Assembly (NCBI GenBank): GCA_038228295.1
Contig: JBBRPH010000017.1
Span: 21,415-85,414, forward strand
Reading direction: 5' to 3'
Origin: JAICKM01 sp038228295
GTDB lineage: Bacteria; Chloroflexota; Chloroflexia; QHBQ01; JAICKM01
DNA length: 64,000 bases
Position 1 is the first letter of the stretch; each line of letters opens with the position of its first letter. Below, piece after piece: positions 52,310-60,533 of this stretch. The notes beneath the pieces are model-generated. The model did no database searches and was not told the origin of the DNA. It worked only from the letters and a program-made list of their open reading frames with translations. A program made the position numbers and the translations under genes.

Positions 52310-52858
52310 TTGAGTGAATTGGTTAATTTTTTGGAACTCGTGGTCGGGCTGCCCTTGCTGGGGGTGAGCATCGCCGCCTTGCTGGTCTTGATCCAGGCGC
52401 TGTTTCCCGGAACGGTCCTCCAGACACGGCGCACTATCGAGCGGATGCCCATTCGGGCGTTCTTGATCGGGCTGGTGAACTTCCTCTTCTTTGGCCTACT
52501 CGCCCTGGCGCTGGTGTCGGCTCGCGTGGCAGGCGTGCCGCTGATCGGGATCTTCATCGGACTGCTACTGCTCAGCTTCACCGCCGGGGGGCTGGCTGCC
52601 GTGGCCCGTCTCGTCGGCGAGCGGCTCCAACCGCAGGTTACGCATCCGGTGCCGTCGCTGCTGCTGGGGACCCTGGTACTGGAAGGGGCAACGTTGGTGC
52701 CGCTGGTTGGTTGGTTGGTCGTGCCGCTCCTGGCAAGCCTGTGCGGCCTGGGCGCAGTGATCATCACCTTGATCCGACGGGAGCCGGATCGGGCACTAGT
52801 ACCGCCCGTGATTCTCCGCGAAGCGGGGGTGCAAGGAGACAACAATGAGCCTAGGTGA
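52310..52858 (+). CDS. Small four-helix membrane protein A of the ECF unit
   Basis: A 182-residue protein with about four membrane helices (LELVVGLPLLGVSIAALLVL, AFLIGLVNFLFFGLLALALV, and so on) and a polar tail. It starts with TTG at 52310, behind GGAGGC. The sequence after the first helix, LFPGTVLQTRRTIERMP, echoes the next protein (ICPGVVARAQVRLARTP), and both share a VPLVGWLV/VPVIGWFV element, so the two are distant paralogues. I cannot name a family. Given the context it may sense or transmit an envelope signal, or assist the two exported enzymes. Confidence 0.7.
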   Translation: MSELVNFLELVVGLPLLGVSIAALLVLIQALFPGTVLQTRRTIERMPIRAFLIGLVNFLFFGLLALALVSARVAGVPLIGIFIGLLLLSFTAGGLAAVARLVGERLQPQVTHPVPSLLLGTLVLEGATLVPLVGWLVVPLLASLCGLGAVIITLIRREPDRALVPPVILREAGVQGDNNEPR

Positions 52859-53381
52859 TGTGTTCGCTTTTTTCGGGGTGCTGTTGAGTCTGGGCCTGGC
52901 CCTGCCCGGCTTGCTGGTGGCCTGGTCGCTGATCTGTCCCGGCGTGGTGGCGCGGGCGCAAGTCCGCCTGGCACGCACGCCGGGACGCTGCTTCTGGCTG
53001 GGGGGGCTGTGGGTTGCGGTGAGCATCCCGCCTTTAGTGATCTTGTTCAACCTACCGTCGGGCGTGAGCCAATTGATCGGCTGGCTGGGTGTGTTCGTGC
53101 TGCTCACGTTCGCCAGCCTGGGAGCTGCTGGTCTGGCCGCACTGATGGGCGCGCGCCTGCGCGACGCCGGGCTGACCGCCTCGCCGCCGAGTGCACTACT
53201 ACGCGGTGCGGTTGCCCTCGAACTAGCTGCGGTGGTCCCGGTTATCGGTTGGTTTGTGCTGCTGCCCCTGATCATCGTGAGCACGCTAGGGGCGGCGGGT
53301 TTCGCCCTGCTTCATTGGATGCCGCGGCCTGCCCCGACACCGGTGAGCACGGAGGCTGCACATGGCGCTTACCCGGCGTGA
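52845..53381 (+). CDS. Small four-helix membrane protein B of the ECF unit
   Basis: A 178-residue protein with about four membrane helices, overlapping the previous gene by 14 bases. AGGAG lies before its ATG. Helix 1 (FFGVLLSLGLALPGLLVAWS) ends in CPGVVARAQVRLARTPGRCF. The equivalent position in its neighbour has FPGTVLQTRRTIERMPIRAF. The C-terminus (PAPTPVSTEAAHGAYPA) is polar and overlaps the start of the DUF1800 gene. Paralogy with the neighbour suggests a hetero-oligomer, which is inference. No known family is recognised. Confidence 0.7.
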   Translation: MSLGDVFAFFGVLLSLGLALPGLLVAWSLICPGVVARAQVRLARTPGRCFWLGGLWVAVSIPPLVILFNLPSGVSQLIGWLGVFVLLTFASLGAAGLAALMGARLRDAGLTASPPSALLRGAVALELAAVVPVIGWFVLLPLIIVSTLGAAGFALLHWMPRPAPTPVSTEAAHGAYPA

Positions 53382-54837
53382 GTTCCTGACCCTTGGCGGG
53401 CTGGCTGCCGCCGCCGGCGTATTGGCGGGCTGCGTGCCAGTGGGGGGGGAGATAGGGACAAAACTCACCGACCTCCCCTCCCGGCCTGTCGGCGATGATC
53501 CAATTTGGCGTGCCTTGAGCCGCCTGACGTTCGGCCCGCGCCTGTCCGAGGTGGTCCACGCCACGGCTATCGGACTGGATGCCTGGATCGAAGAGCAATT
53601 AGCGCCCGACCAGATCGCGGACAGCGGGGCCGAGTGGCGCGTGCGCCGCTTTGACACCCTCCAGATGGACCCGTCGCTAATCTTTGCGGTACGCGAGGAG
53701 GCGGTACGGCAGGAATTGCAGCAGGCCACCGTGCTTCAGGCGGTGTACAGCCGGCGACAGCTTTACGAGATCATGGTGGACTTCTGGAGCGACCACTTCA
53801 GCATCTCGACCCGCAAAGCCCCTGGCGCGTGGCTGAAGACGATTGACGACCGCGCGGTCATCCGTCCACACGCACTAGGCCAATTCCGCGACCTGCTCTG
53901 GGCCTCGATGTGCAGCCCGGCCATGCTTGTCTATCTTGACAACCAGGCGAACCGGCAGGGCGCGCCCAACGAGAACTACGCCCGCGAGTTGCTGGAACTG
54001 CACACTCTAGGGGTGGGCAGCGGCTACACCCAGCACGATGTGCAGGAGGTAGCCCGCTGCCTGACCGGCTGGACAGTGGACGAGGGGCTGTACCGGGGCC
54101 GGCGGCGCTTCGCCGCCGAGCAGCACGACGACGGCGCGAAAGCGGTGCTGGGCCAGGCAATCCCAGCCGGGGAGGGAGCGCACAATGTGGAACGGTTGTG
54201 CGCACTACTCGCGGATCATCCGGCCACGGCCCAGCATATCGCCGCCAAGCTGGTGCGCCGCCTAGTCGCTGATGACCCGCCGCCCGCGCTGGTCTCAGCT
54301 GCTGCGACCGTCTTCACCCAGACGCATGGCGAGATCAAGGCGGTCCTGCGTACCATCCTGCATTCCGCCGAGTTCACCGCCGCACCGCCCAAATATAAGC
54401 GACCGTTCCACTTCATCGCCGGGGCGCTGCGTCAGTTGGACGCGGAGACCGACAGCGGTCCCGCCGTGCTGGACTTGCTGCGACAGATGGGGCAGCCGCT
54501 GTTTGAATGGCCGCAGCCCGACGGCTACCCCGACACCAACGCCGGGTGGCGGGGCAGCCTGCTCGCCCGCTGGCAATTTGCCTTGCGCTTGGCGACGAAC
54601 CAACTGCCCGGCACGCGGATCGATCCCGGCGCATTGCTCGATATGGTTGGGCTGGCTCACCCAGCGCCGCTGCCCGATCTGATCAATCGGCTGGCAACGC
54701 TCCTGCTGGGTGCCCCACTGCCGCCGTCCGCAACCGATGCGCTGCTCCAGTTATGGGGCCGCGACCGGGCCGACGACACGATGCTTGTGCTGGTGACGGC
54801 GGTACTGCTGGCCGGCCCACCCTATCAATGGAGGTAA
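53362..54837 (+). CDS. Tat-exported DUF1800 protein
   Basis: A 491-residue protein. The N-terminus TRREFLTLGGLAAAAGVLAG ends in a Cys, giving a twin-arginine signal with a lipobox, so it is probably a lipoprotein outside the membrane. The DUF1800 family is recognisable from LTFGPRLSEVVHATAIGLDA, VDFWSDHFSISTRKAPGAW, RQGAPNENYARELLELHTLG and DVQEVARCLTGWTVD. The biochemical function of DUF1800 is unknown. It is nearly always encoded next to a DUF1501 protein, as here. It overlaps the upstream membrane protein gene by 20 bases and has AGGAGGC-like sequence ahead of its ATG. Confidence 0.9.
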   Translation: MALTRREFLTLGGLAAAAGVLAGCVPVGGEIGTKLTDLPSRPVGDDPIWRALSRLTFGPRLSEVVHATAIGLDAWIEEQLAPDQIADSGAEWRVRRFDTLQMDPSLIFAVREEAVRQELQQATVLQAVYSRRQLYEIMVDFWSDHFSISTRKAPGAWLKTIDDRAVIRPHALGQFRDLLWASMCSPAMLVYLDNQANRQGAPNENYARELLELHTLGVGSGYTQHDVQEVARCLTGWTVDEGLYRGRRRFAAEQHDDGAKAVLGQAIPAGEGAHNVERLCALLADHPATAQHIAAKLVRRLVADDPPPALVSAAATVFTQTHGEIKAVLRTILHSAEFTAAPPKYKRPFHFIAGALRQLDAETDSGPAVLDLLRQMGQPLFEWPQPDGYPDTNAGWRGSLLARWQFALRLATNQLPGTRIDPGALLDMVGLAHPAPLPDLINRLATLLLGAPLPPSATDALLQLWGRDRADDTMLVLVTAVLLAGPPYQWR

Positions 54838-54842
54838 ACCCG

Positions 54843-56105
54843 ATGACCGCCGTAACTCGTCGCCGCTTTCTCCAATCCGCCGCCCTGGGGCTGGCCCCGC
54901 TAGTCTGGCCGCGCTGGATGCCCCGGCTGGCCTTCGCCCCGCCGCAGACCGCACCGCGGGGTGATGTGCTGGTTTGCGTCTTCCTGCGCGGCGCCGCCGA
55001 CGTGTTGAACATGGTCGTCCCGCACGGTGAAGACGCCTACTACCGCTTGCGCCCGACCCTGGCGATCCCCCGCCCCGATGATTACGCCGCCCCGGCCACG
55101 CACCGCACCCGCGACCTGGACGGCTTTTTCGGTCTGCACCCGGCCCTGGCCCCCCTCTTGCCCGCTTGGGAAACACAGCACCTGGCCGTCGTCCACGCCT
55201 GCGGCAGCGCCGACGAGAGTCGCTCACATTTCCAGGCGATGGAGCTGATGGAGCGTGGGGTGGATGGCGCGACCGGCCCCGCCTCCGGCTGGATCGGGCG
55301 GCACCTGGCCTCGCTGGACACCGGCAACACCTCCCCGCTGCGGGCCATCGGACTGGGCGAGCGGGTCCCACGCCTATTGCAAGGATCAATCCCGGCGGCG
55401 GCCTTGCGCTCGATCACCGACTTTCACCTGGGCGGCGACTCGCAGCAGGCTGCGCAAATGCAGGCCGCCCTGGCGGCACTCTATACCCCCGCTGATCCCC
55501 TGGGGGCGACGGGTGCAGGTACACTTGACGTGTTGCACACGCTGGTCACGCTCGACCCGGCGCGCTATGCGGCAGCCCCTGGCGTGCAGTACCCCGCCGG
55601 CGACTTCGGACAGGGATTGCGGCAAGTGGCCTTACTGATCAAGGCCGAGGTGGGGCTGGAAGTGGCCTGCCTCGATCTGGGGGGCTGGGATACCCACATC
55701 CTGCAAGGCGGCAGCGAAGGCACGCTGGCCGCGTTACTGGCCGACCTGGGCGGGGGGCTGGCCGCATTTTACGCCGACTTGCACGAGCACCACGACCACC
55801 TGCTCATCGTCACCCTCTCGGAGTTCGGGCGACGCGGGCAGGAGAACGGCAGCCTGGGTACCGACCATGGGCACGGCAGCTTGATGCTGCTCCTGGGAGG
55901 CGGCCTTCACGGCGGGCAGGTCCATGGGCGCTGGCCGGGACTGGCCGCCGATCAATTGGTCGGGCCGGGCGATCTGGCGGTCACCACCGACTACCGTGCG
56001 GTCCTGAGCGAACTGGTCCAGCAGCGGTTGAACAACCCTCATCTGGCCGAGGTCTTTCCCGGCTATACTCCACAGTTCCCCGGCGTGCTCTTACCAGCGC
56101 GCTGA
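54843..56105 (+). CDS. Tat-exported DUF1501 protein
   Basis: A 420-residue protein with a Tat signal (TRRRFLQSAALGLAPLVW). The DUF1501 fold belongs to the alkaline phosphatase/sulfatase-like superfamily. Visible blocks are VLVCVFLRGAADVLNMVVPH, then HACGSADESRSHFQAMELME, LDLGGWDTHILQGG, and TLSEFGRRGQENGSLGTDHG with its metal-type Asp and His, then the C-terminal VTTDYRAVLSELVQQ. I chose the ATG at 54843, eight bases behind GGAGG. The frame extends far upstream only as a shadow. It is the last gene of the ECF unit and the presumed enzyme of the DUF1800/DUF1501 pair. The substrate is unknown. Confidence 0.9.
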   Translation: MTAVTRRRFLQSAALGLAPLVWPRWMPRLAFAPPQTAPRGDVLVCVFLRGAADVLNMVVPHGEDAYYRLRPTLAIPRPDDYAAPATHRTRDLDGFFGLHPALAPLLPAWETQHLAVVHACGSADESRSHFQAMELMERGVDGATGPASGWIGRHLASLDTGNTSPLRAIGLGERVPRLLQGSIPAAALRSITDFHLGGDSQQAAQMQAALAALYTPADPLGATGAGTLDVLHTLVTLDPARYAAAPGVQYPAGDFGQGLRQVALLIKAEVGLEVACLDLGGWDTHILQGGSEGTLAALLADLGGGLAAFYADLHEHHDHLLIVTLSEFGRRGQENGSLGTDHGHGSLMLLLGGGLHGGQVHGRWPGLAADQLVGPGDLAVTTDYRAVLSELVQQRLNNPHLAEVFPGYTPQFPGVLLPAR

Positions 56106-56452
56106 ATGGGCCTGTTTCGAGCGCCGACTCAAAGGAATTGTTGTTAGAATCCATTACTATCATGACGATAATCGCAATCAAAATAGTATCTTCGAGATTC
56201 GAACTACTTCGCCGCCGGCAAGGCATGGCGCCGCCGCCGCGACCTCGATCGGGCACGCGAGTAGGATTGCCCCAGATGTGCTCCACATCCGGCGTTACCC
56301 TATGCTATAATGAGGCGGAGCGCCGCCCTCCGGGCCAAGCTCCAGCCCGAGCCGTTACACTCTTTACTGCCCGGCACCTGGAGGGAGATCGGCGCGCACC
56401 CGTTTTGGCGGGTAGCTTCTCCCTCAGCCGGAGAAGCCCATAGGAGGACGGT
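56106..56452 (+). promoter_or_regulatory. Structured leader and promoter region of the cupin gene
   Basis: Nothing codes here. The dyad GATGTG-CTC-CACATC (56275-56289) lies at the -35 position of a consensus TATAAT (56306-56311), as a repressor or activator site would. A leader of about 135 bases follows. It ends with an 8-bp hairpin (GCTTCTCC/GGAGAAGC, 56415-56437) four bases before the AGGAGG ribosome site. No known riboswitch class is recognised. Confidence 0.45.
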
Positions 56453-56941
56453 ATGCACGATTCATTGCACATTCCACCGGGAGTGCCGGCCACGCAGCGG
56501 GTCGCCGCCGGCGCGGACCTCTACGATGAGCAGCGGAGCCTCGGCATCAGCACCCTTACCTTCAAGGTGTGCTCCCAGGACAGCAGTGGGCTTTTCATAC
56601 TGGAGAACACGTTCCATGCAAAGGGCGGCCCGGCCCGCCACTTACATTACGACCAGGATGAGTGGTTCTACGCCGTGGAAGGGGAGTTCCTGTTCGAGGT
56701 CGGCGGCGAACGGCTGCGCCTGCAAGCGGGAGATGCGCTGCTGGCGCCGCGCCGGGTGCCGCACGTCTGGGCCTATGTGGGGGACCACCGCGGGCGGATC
56801 CTGGTCACGTTTATGCCTGCCGGGCAAATGGAGGCGTTTTTTCGCATCGTGAACCAGGCTAACGCCATGCCACCGGAGGATCCGGCGTTGTGGCGTGCGC
56901 ATGGCATGGAATTGTTGGGACCACCGTTGGCGCTAGAATAA
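56453..56941 (+). CDS. Cupin-domain protein
   Basis: A 162-residue single-cupin protein. Motif 1 is RHLHYDQDEWFYAVEGEF (His, His, Glu metal ligands). Motif 2 is GDALLAPRRVPHVWAYVG, with the third His. The beta-barrel is flanked by a short helical C-terminus (MEAFFRIVNQANAMPPEDPA). Such proteins bind a metal and may be dioxygenases, isomerases or simple ligand binders. The substrate cannot be told. AGGAGG stands before the ATG, and the gene stands alone behind a long leader. Confidence 0.85.
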   Translation: MHDSLHIPPGVPATQRVAAGADLYDEQRSLGISTLTFKVCSQDSSGLFILENTFHAKGGPARHLHYDQDEWFYAVEGEFLFEVGGERLRLQAGDALLAPRRVPHVWAYVGDHRGRILVTFMPAGQMEAFFRIVNQANAMPPEDPALWRAHGMELLGPPLALE

Positions 56942-57421
56942 GGCCCCCTTGCGCGCCGGGGGGGCAAGTCCCCGAAGTCCCTGCCTTTTGAGCGGCGTCA
57001 CGGACGGCTTGACGCCGCAACTATGGTTGCCCTTGCTGCTACCGCCGCGTGAATAGTGCCGTTAGGTTCTATTTAAGCGTCGTCATGGCCGGAACGCACC
57101 GCCACCACAGACCCCACCAGTACGCCTCCTGCCTATAGCGCGCACCGTGGTGTGTTGGGGACTTACCGTGGTGTGTTGGGGACTTACCGTGGCTAGTGTG
57201 GCAGCCATGGACAAGATGCACCCGGCGCTGAAGGCGTTTGTGCGGCGCCCCCGTCGGCCCGGAGCGTGTCTGGCCGACCGCGCAGCACCTAGGAAGCACT
57301 AGGGCGCCATACGAGTGGGTGCCCCATGGTGTCCGCGATCCCTTGGATCGCGGGGGCGGACGGAGCGATTAGCGGGGGCGGGTCCGCGTACCTGGCATAG
57401 TTCGTGCAAGCGGGGCCGCTT
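56942..57421. other. Intergenic region with short direct repeats and a hairpin
   Basis: No gene is supported in these 480 bases. A 21-base unit is repeated in tandem at 57144-57185. A 9-bp perfect hairpin CCGCGATCC-CTT-GGATCGCGG lies at 57333-57353, about 70 bases ahead of the transporter gene, and could be a leader structure or terminator. Confidence 0.5.
57144..57192 (+). repeat. 21-base tandem direct repeat, 2.3 copies
   Basis: The unit, reading ACCGTGGTGTGTTGGGGACT plus one T, occurs at 57144-57164 and 57165-57185. The first seven bases of a third copy follow. Confidence 0.85.
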
Positions 57422-58150
57422 ATGAATACGTCACTATCCCCGATCCCCCACCGCGCTCCGGGGCTGCCGGTCCCGCATCATGAACACCATCCCCATGGCG
57501 GTGACTGGCTACGCGAGATCGTCTTTGGCCTCAACGACGGGCTGGTGACGACGCTGGTCTTCCTCATGGTCGTGAGTGAGATCGCTCCCGCGCGCTTGCT
57601 ATTCATCGTGTTGGGCGAGGTGAGTGCCGGCGGAATCTCGATGGCTCTCGGCGGCTACCTGGCAGCGCAGACCGAACAGGAGGTGCTGGACCAGCGTATA
57701 GCGACGGAGCGCTTTGAGATCCAGCACGAGCCGGACGAAGAACGCGCGGAACTGTACGCGATCTATCGGCACAAAGGCTTCCAGGGGGCACTGTTGGAGC
57801 GCATTATCACTCATCTGACGGCCGATGAGGAGCGCTGGCATCAGGCACTAGTCGCTGATGAACTGGGTGTGGTGGATGCCACGCCACGCCATCCCTGGCG
57901 GCAAGCGCTCCTGATTGGGATGGCCTTTGTGGTCGGCGGCTTAATTCCGACAATCCCGGTGTGGGTGGGCCTAGCGGAGGTACGTTGGTGGGCCTATGGC
58001 CTGACCGCTGGGGCGGCTTTGAGCTTGGGGGCGCTCAAAGCCCGTTATACGGGGAAAAACCCGCTGCGCTCGGGGCTCGAATTTCTGGTAGTGGTAACGG
58101 TCGGCACGCTGGCCGGGGTGGGCACGGGCCTGCTGCTGCACGCCGGGTAA
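57422..58150 (+). CDS. VIT1/CCC1-family iron/manganese transporter
   Basis: A 242-residue membrane protein. A His-rich N-terminus (VPHHEHHPHGGDW) leads to the family signature REIVFGLNDGLVTTLVFLMV, then GEVSAGGISMALGGYLAAQT and a cytosolic helical loop of about 75 residues rich in Glu and His. The last three helices include PLRSGLEFLVVVTVGTLAGV. VIT1/CCC1 proteins move Fe2+ or Mn2+ out of the cytosol. I use the ATG at 57422. A GTG six codons earlier is possible, and neither has a strong ribosome site. Confidence 0.88.
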   Translation: MNTSLSPIPHRAPGLPVPHHEHHPHGGDWLREIVFGLNDGLVTTLVFLMVVSEIAPARLLFIVLGEVSAGGISMALGGYLAAQTEQEVLDQRIATERFEIQHEPDEERAELYAIYRHKGFQGALLERIITHLTADEERWHQALVADELGVVDATPRHPWRQALLIGMAFVVGGLIPTIPVWVGLAEVRWWAYGLTAGAALSLGALKARYTGKNPLRSGLEFLVVVTVGTLAGVGTGLLLHAG

Positions 58151-58591
58151 GATAGGTAGGGCCGAGGTCGCAGGTGCCCACGCTGGGGGCGGCGATCGGA
58201 AGCGACCCAGCAACCGGCGACAGTTTCCCGCCCGCCCGGATTAAGCACCACACCGGCCTGCGGCCGCCCAGAGCGGGCGGCTGGGTCAGCCGCCCGCCCC
58301 GTCGCGCGGTCGCCGCCGCCTACAGCCGCCCCTTGAGCAGCCCCTCCACCACCAACCAGCCGGCTCCCCTCCTCCATCGGCCCCGCCGCGTACCGGCCCC
58401 CGCCGGCACCCCATCGTGTGCCCATGGCCGCAGCGGCTGGAGGGCCGCCCCCGCCGGCAACGGACCGGGGCCGTCGGCACAGCCCGTCGAACAGTAACCC
58501 GGCGGAGTCGCGTCCATACGGGCGGGAGCGCGCCACTACCCAGCAGTTCTGCGGTGTTCCTGAAATGAAACAGGGGACGGCCGCAGCCGGC
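58151..58591. other. Convergent intergenic region with terminator hairpin
   Basis: No gene is supported here, and the frames are GC-rich shadows. The only clear element is a 10-bp hairpin at 58273-58297. Confidence 0.5.
58273..58297 (+). terminator. Hairpin behind the VIT1/CCC1 gene
   Basis: GCGGGCGGCT and AGCCGCCCGC pair perfectly around the loop GGGTC. There is no T-run, so it is a terminator-like structure. Confidence 0.5.
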
Positions 58592-59635
58592 CTACGGTGC
58601 TGTCGTGAGCATCTGCCGCGCCTGGTGGGTGACCGGCCGGGCCGCCGCATCGCAGTTCGCCAGCACGACAAAGGTGGTGCCCCGTTCGGGGTACAGATCA
58701 AACCAGGCGCTAATCCCCGGTCCGCCGCCGTTGTGTCCCACGATGCGCACGCCATTCACGCGTTGGTCGCCAAAGCCATAGGCATATTGCGGGCGCTCCT
58801 GGCCGGGCGCCGCCGGCAGCGGCGTGGCGACTTTTCCCGCCAGCAAGATCTCCGTCATTGGGGCACCCAGCAGTCGGTGGCTGCGCAAGGCCAAGCTGAA
58901 TTGCAGGAGATCGCCGACCGTCGCGTAGCCGCCTCCCGCTGGACTGCCGCGCCCCGCCAGCCAGGCGCTATTGTCCTGTCCCTGGGTATAGCCCCGGGCC
59001 CGGTTCGGGATCGCCTCGTCGTGGGCATACGAATCGCTATCCCGCATACCGGCTGGGGCGTAGATCTGCTCACGCACATAGTCATAATAGCTTTGCCGGG
59101 TAACGGCTTCGATAATCGCGCCGAGCACCACAAAGCCGGAGTTACTGTAGGCCCATTGACTCCCCGGTGGAAACGCCGGCAACCGGCCGGCAATCAAAGG
59201 CAGGAGATCGGCGACGGTGTGCAGCGTCGCCTGCGTCGCGCGGTATTGGGGGTCGTCTAGGTAGTCGCCCAGGCCGGACGTGTGGGTCAGCAACTGGTGG
59301 ATCGTCACCTGGCCTGCGGTCGGGGCCGGCCAGGCGGGGAGATACCGGCCGATGGTATCCGCAAAGGCCAGCCGTCCTTGTTCCGCCAGTTGGGCAATGG
59401 CCACGGCGGTGAACATCTTCGTCAGGGAACCAATGTTAAATCGGGTATCCAGGCCATTGGGGAGCCGGCGGGTGTGATCTGCCCAGCCGTGTGCTGCGGT
59501 GAAGAGCGGGGTGGCCTCCTGGGCCACGAGTACGCAGCCCGAGAAGCGCTCGGCCTCGGCCAGGTGGGCCAGGAACTGCGCGAAGGGGCCGTCCGGCAGC
59601 AGGTCGGGTGGAATGGCGGGGACACGGTCGCTCAT
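58592..59635 (-). CDS. Serine hydrolase, beta-lactamase / class C (PBP4*) family
   Basis: A 347-residue protein with the catalytic Ser-x-x-Lys at residues 70-73 (GSLTKMFTAVAI), LLTHTSGLGDYLD, the Tyr-x-Asn motif at about 163-165 (WAYSNSGFVVLG) and the C-terminal GHNGGGPGISAW in place of KTG. This fits the broad beta-lactamase-related family of esterases and peptidases and does not show antibiotic resistance. No signal peptide is seen, so it is probably cytosolic. I start it at 59635, behind AAGGGA. The frame to 59710 has no support. Confidence 0.87.
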   Translation of the reverse strand: MSDRVPAIPPDLLPDGPFAQFLAHLAEAERFSGCVLVAQEATPLFTAAHGWADHTRRLPNGLDTRFNIGSLTKMFTAVAIAQLAEQGRLAFADTIGRYLPAWPAPTAGQVTIHQLLTHTSGLGDYLDDPQYRATQATLHTVADLLPLIAGRLPAFPPGSQWAYSNSGFVVLGAIIEAVTRQSYYDYVREQIYAPAGMRDSDSYAHDEAIPNRARGYTQGQDNSAWLAGRGSPAGGGYATVGDLLQFSLALRSHRLLGAPMTEILLAGKVATPLPAAPGQERPQYAYGFGDQRVNGVRIVGHNGGGPGISAWFDLYPERGTTFVVLANCDAAARPVTHQARQMLTTAP

Positions 59636-59875
59636 TAGTATCCCTTCTCTGTTAGCGTAAATCGTGTGTAAGCACAGGCTAGATCGTTGCGTGGGCCGCG
59701 AACGGCTCACGTTGCGCGGTCGGGTAGCACCAACCTAACGGTGGGTATAACCGGCTGCGAACCTGTTCCACCCCGTCCCCAACGTGCGGGCCTTCGCTGA
59801 GGTTGGTCCCAGCGGCCCAGGCGCGCCGGAGCGACGATCACCGCCTGGGGCTGCGGCCACTGGCCGCCCGGTTGC

Positions 59876-60322
59876 TCATTCCAGCCACTGTGCCTCTGCG
59901 GCGTCCCCTCCGTATTCGCTGATAATCTTGAGGAGAAGCTCAAGCAGCAACACCCGCTCATCCTCCGCAAGCGGCGCGAACGAAGCGCGCAAGACCTCGT
60001 CGGCGATCGGATGACCGGCGGCGAGGGTGTGCCTGCCCACTGCGGTCAGGTGGTGTTCGATCCGTTGCCCGTGGCCGGGCCGCCGCTCGATGCGGCCCTG
60101 CGCCTGGAGCCGGTTGGCGAGGGTGCCGAATGCTTGATCGCTTTGGAATGTGGCGCGGGCCAGCGCGTGCGTGGATGCGCCTGGTTGCCGTTCGATGGCC
60201 CGGAGGGCATCCCACTGGGCGAGGGTCGTCCCCACTGCGGCGAGTTCTGCGTCAAGGGCACGATGGTGCCGGTCCTGGACCTGCTTGATGGCGCGCCCTA
60301 ATATTTGTAGCTTAATGGACAT
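59876..60322 (-). CDS. MarR-family transcriptional regulator
   Basis: A 148-residue winged-helix protein. The order is a dimerisation helix at the N-terminus (LGRAIKQVQDRHHRALDAEL), then LAQWDALRAIERQPGAS, the recognition helix (TFQSDQAFGTLANRLQAQG), the wing IERRPGHGQRIEHHLT and a C-terminal dimer helix (EDERVLLLELLLKIISEYG). It is divergent from the alpha/beta hydrolase at 60534. A perfect 10-bp inverted repeat lies between them, the likely operator. Nothing is seen between 59711 and 59875. Confidence 0.88.
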   Translation of the reverse strand: MSIKLQILGRAIKQVQDRHHRALDAELAAVGTTLAQWDALRAIERQPGASTHALARATFQSDQAFGTLANRLQAQGRIERRPGHGQRIEHHLTAVGRHTLAAGHPIADEVLRASFAPLAEDERVLLLELLLKIISEYGGDAAEAQWLE

Positions 60323-60415
60323 ACCCCCACTTTACAGGGTGCATGGCATCTCGTCAAGTACCCCAAGGCTGAGCGCGTTCCCGCTAAACGGGGAGATTAT
60401 CTCTGGTTTCTTAAT

Positions 60416-60441
60416 GTTTATATAACTATCATTATATAAAC
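60416..60441. promoter_or_regulatory. Perfect inverted repeat, probable MarR operator
   Basis: GTTTATATAA-CTATCA-TTATATAAAC has 10-base arms without mismatch in an AT-rich island, and ends two bases before the -35 of the hydrolase promoter. Confidence 0.7.
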
Positions 60442-60442
60442 T

Positions 60443-60470
60443 TGTTTTTCTAAATATATTGGTATATAAT
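60443..60470 (+). promoter_or_regulatory. Promoter of the hydrolase gene at 60534
   Basis: TTGTTT (60443-60448) and TATAAT (60465-60470) are spaced by 16 bases, just behind the inverted repeat. Confidence 0.6.
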
Positions 60471-60533
60471 GATTATGCTAAAGATAAAGGATCTCAGCAT
60501 GATCAGTATTACCACCCTGAAAGGAACTCCGGC

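Noticed and set aside
51838..52974. 378-codon minus-strand frame
   Set aside because: Ser/Arg/Pro-rich shadow of the anti-sigma and membrane protein genes, with no domain.
57186..57303. Possible transposase start (MDKMHPALKAF) on the plus strand
   Set aside because: Only about 35 codons before a stop, and no continuing similarity can be seen.
58418..59260. 280-codon plus-strand frame
   Set aside because: Mostly antisense to the serine hydrolase, and its 5' part is GC-rich intergenic sequence without a ribosome site.
58592..59635. Antibiotic-resistance beta-lactamase
   Set aside because: The class C-like motifs fit general esterase/peptidase relatives, there is no signal peptide, and GHNGG stands in place of KTG.
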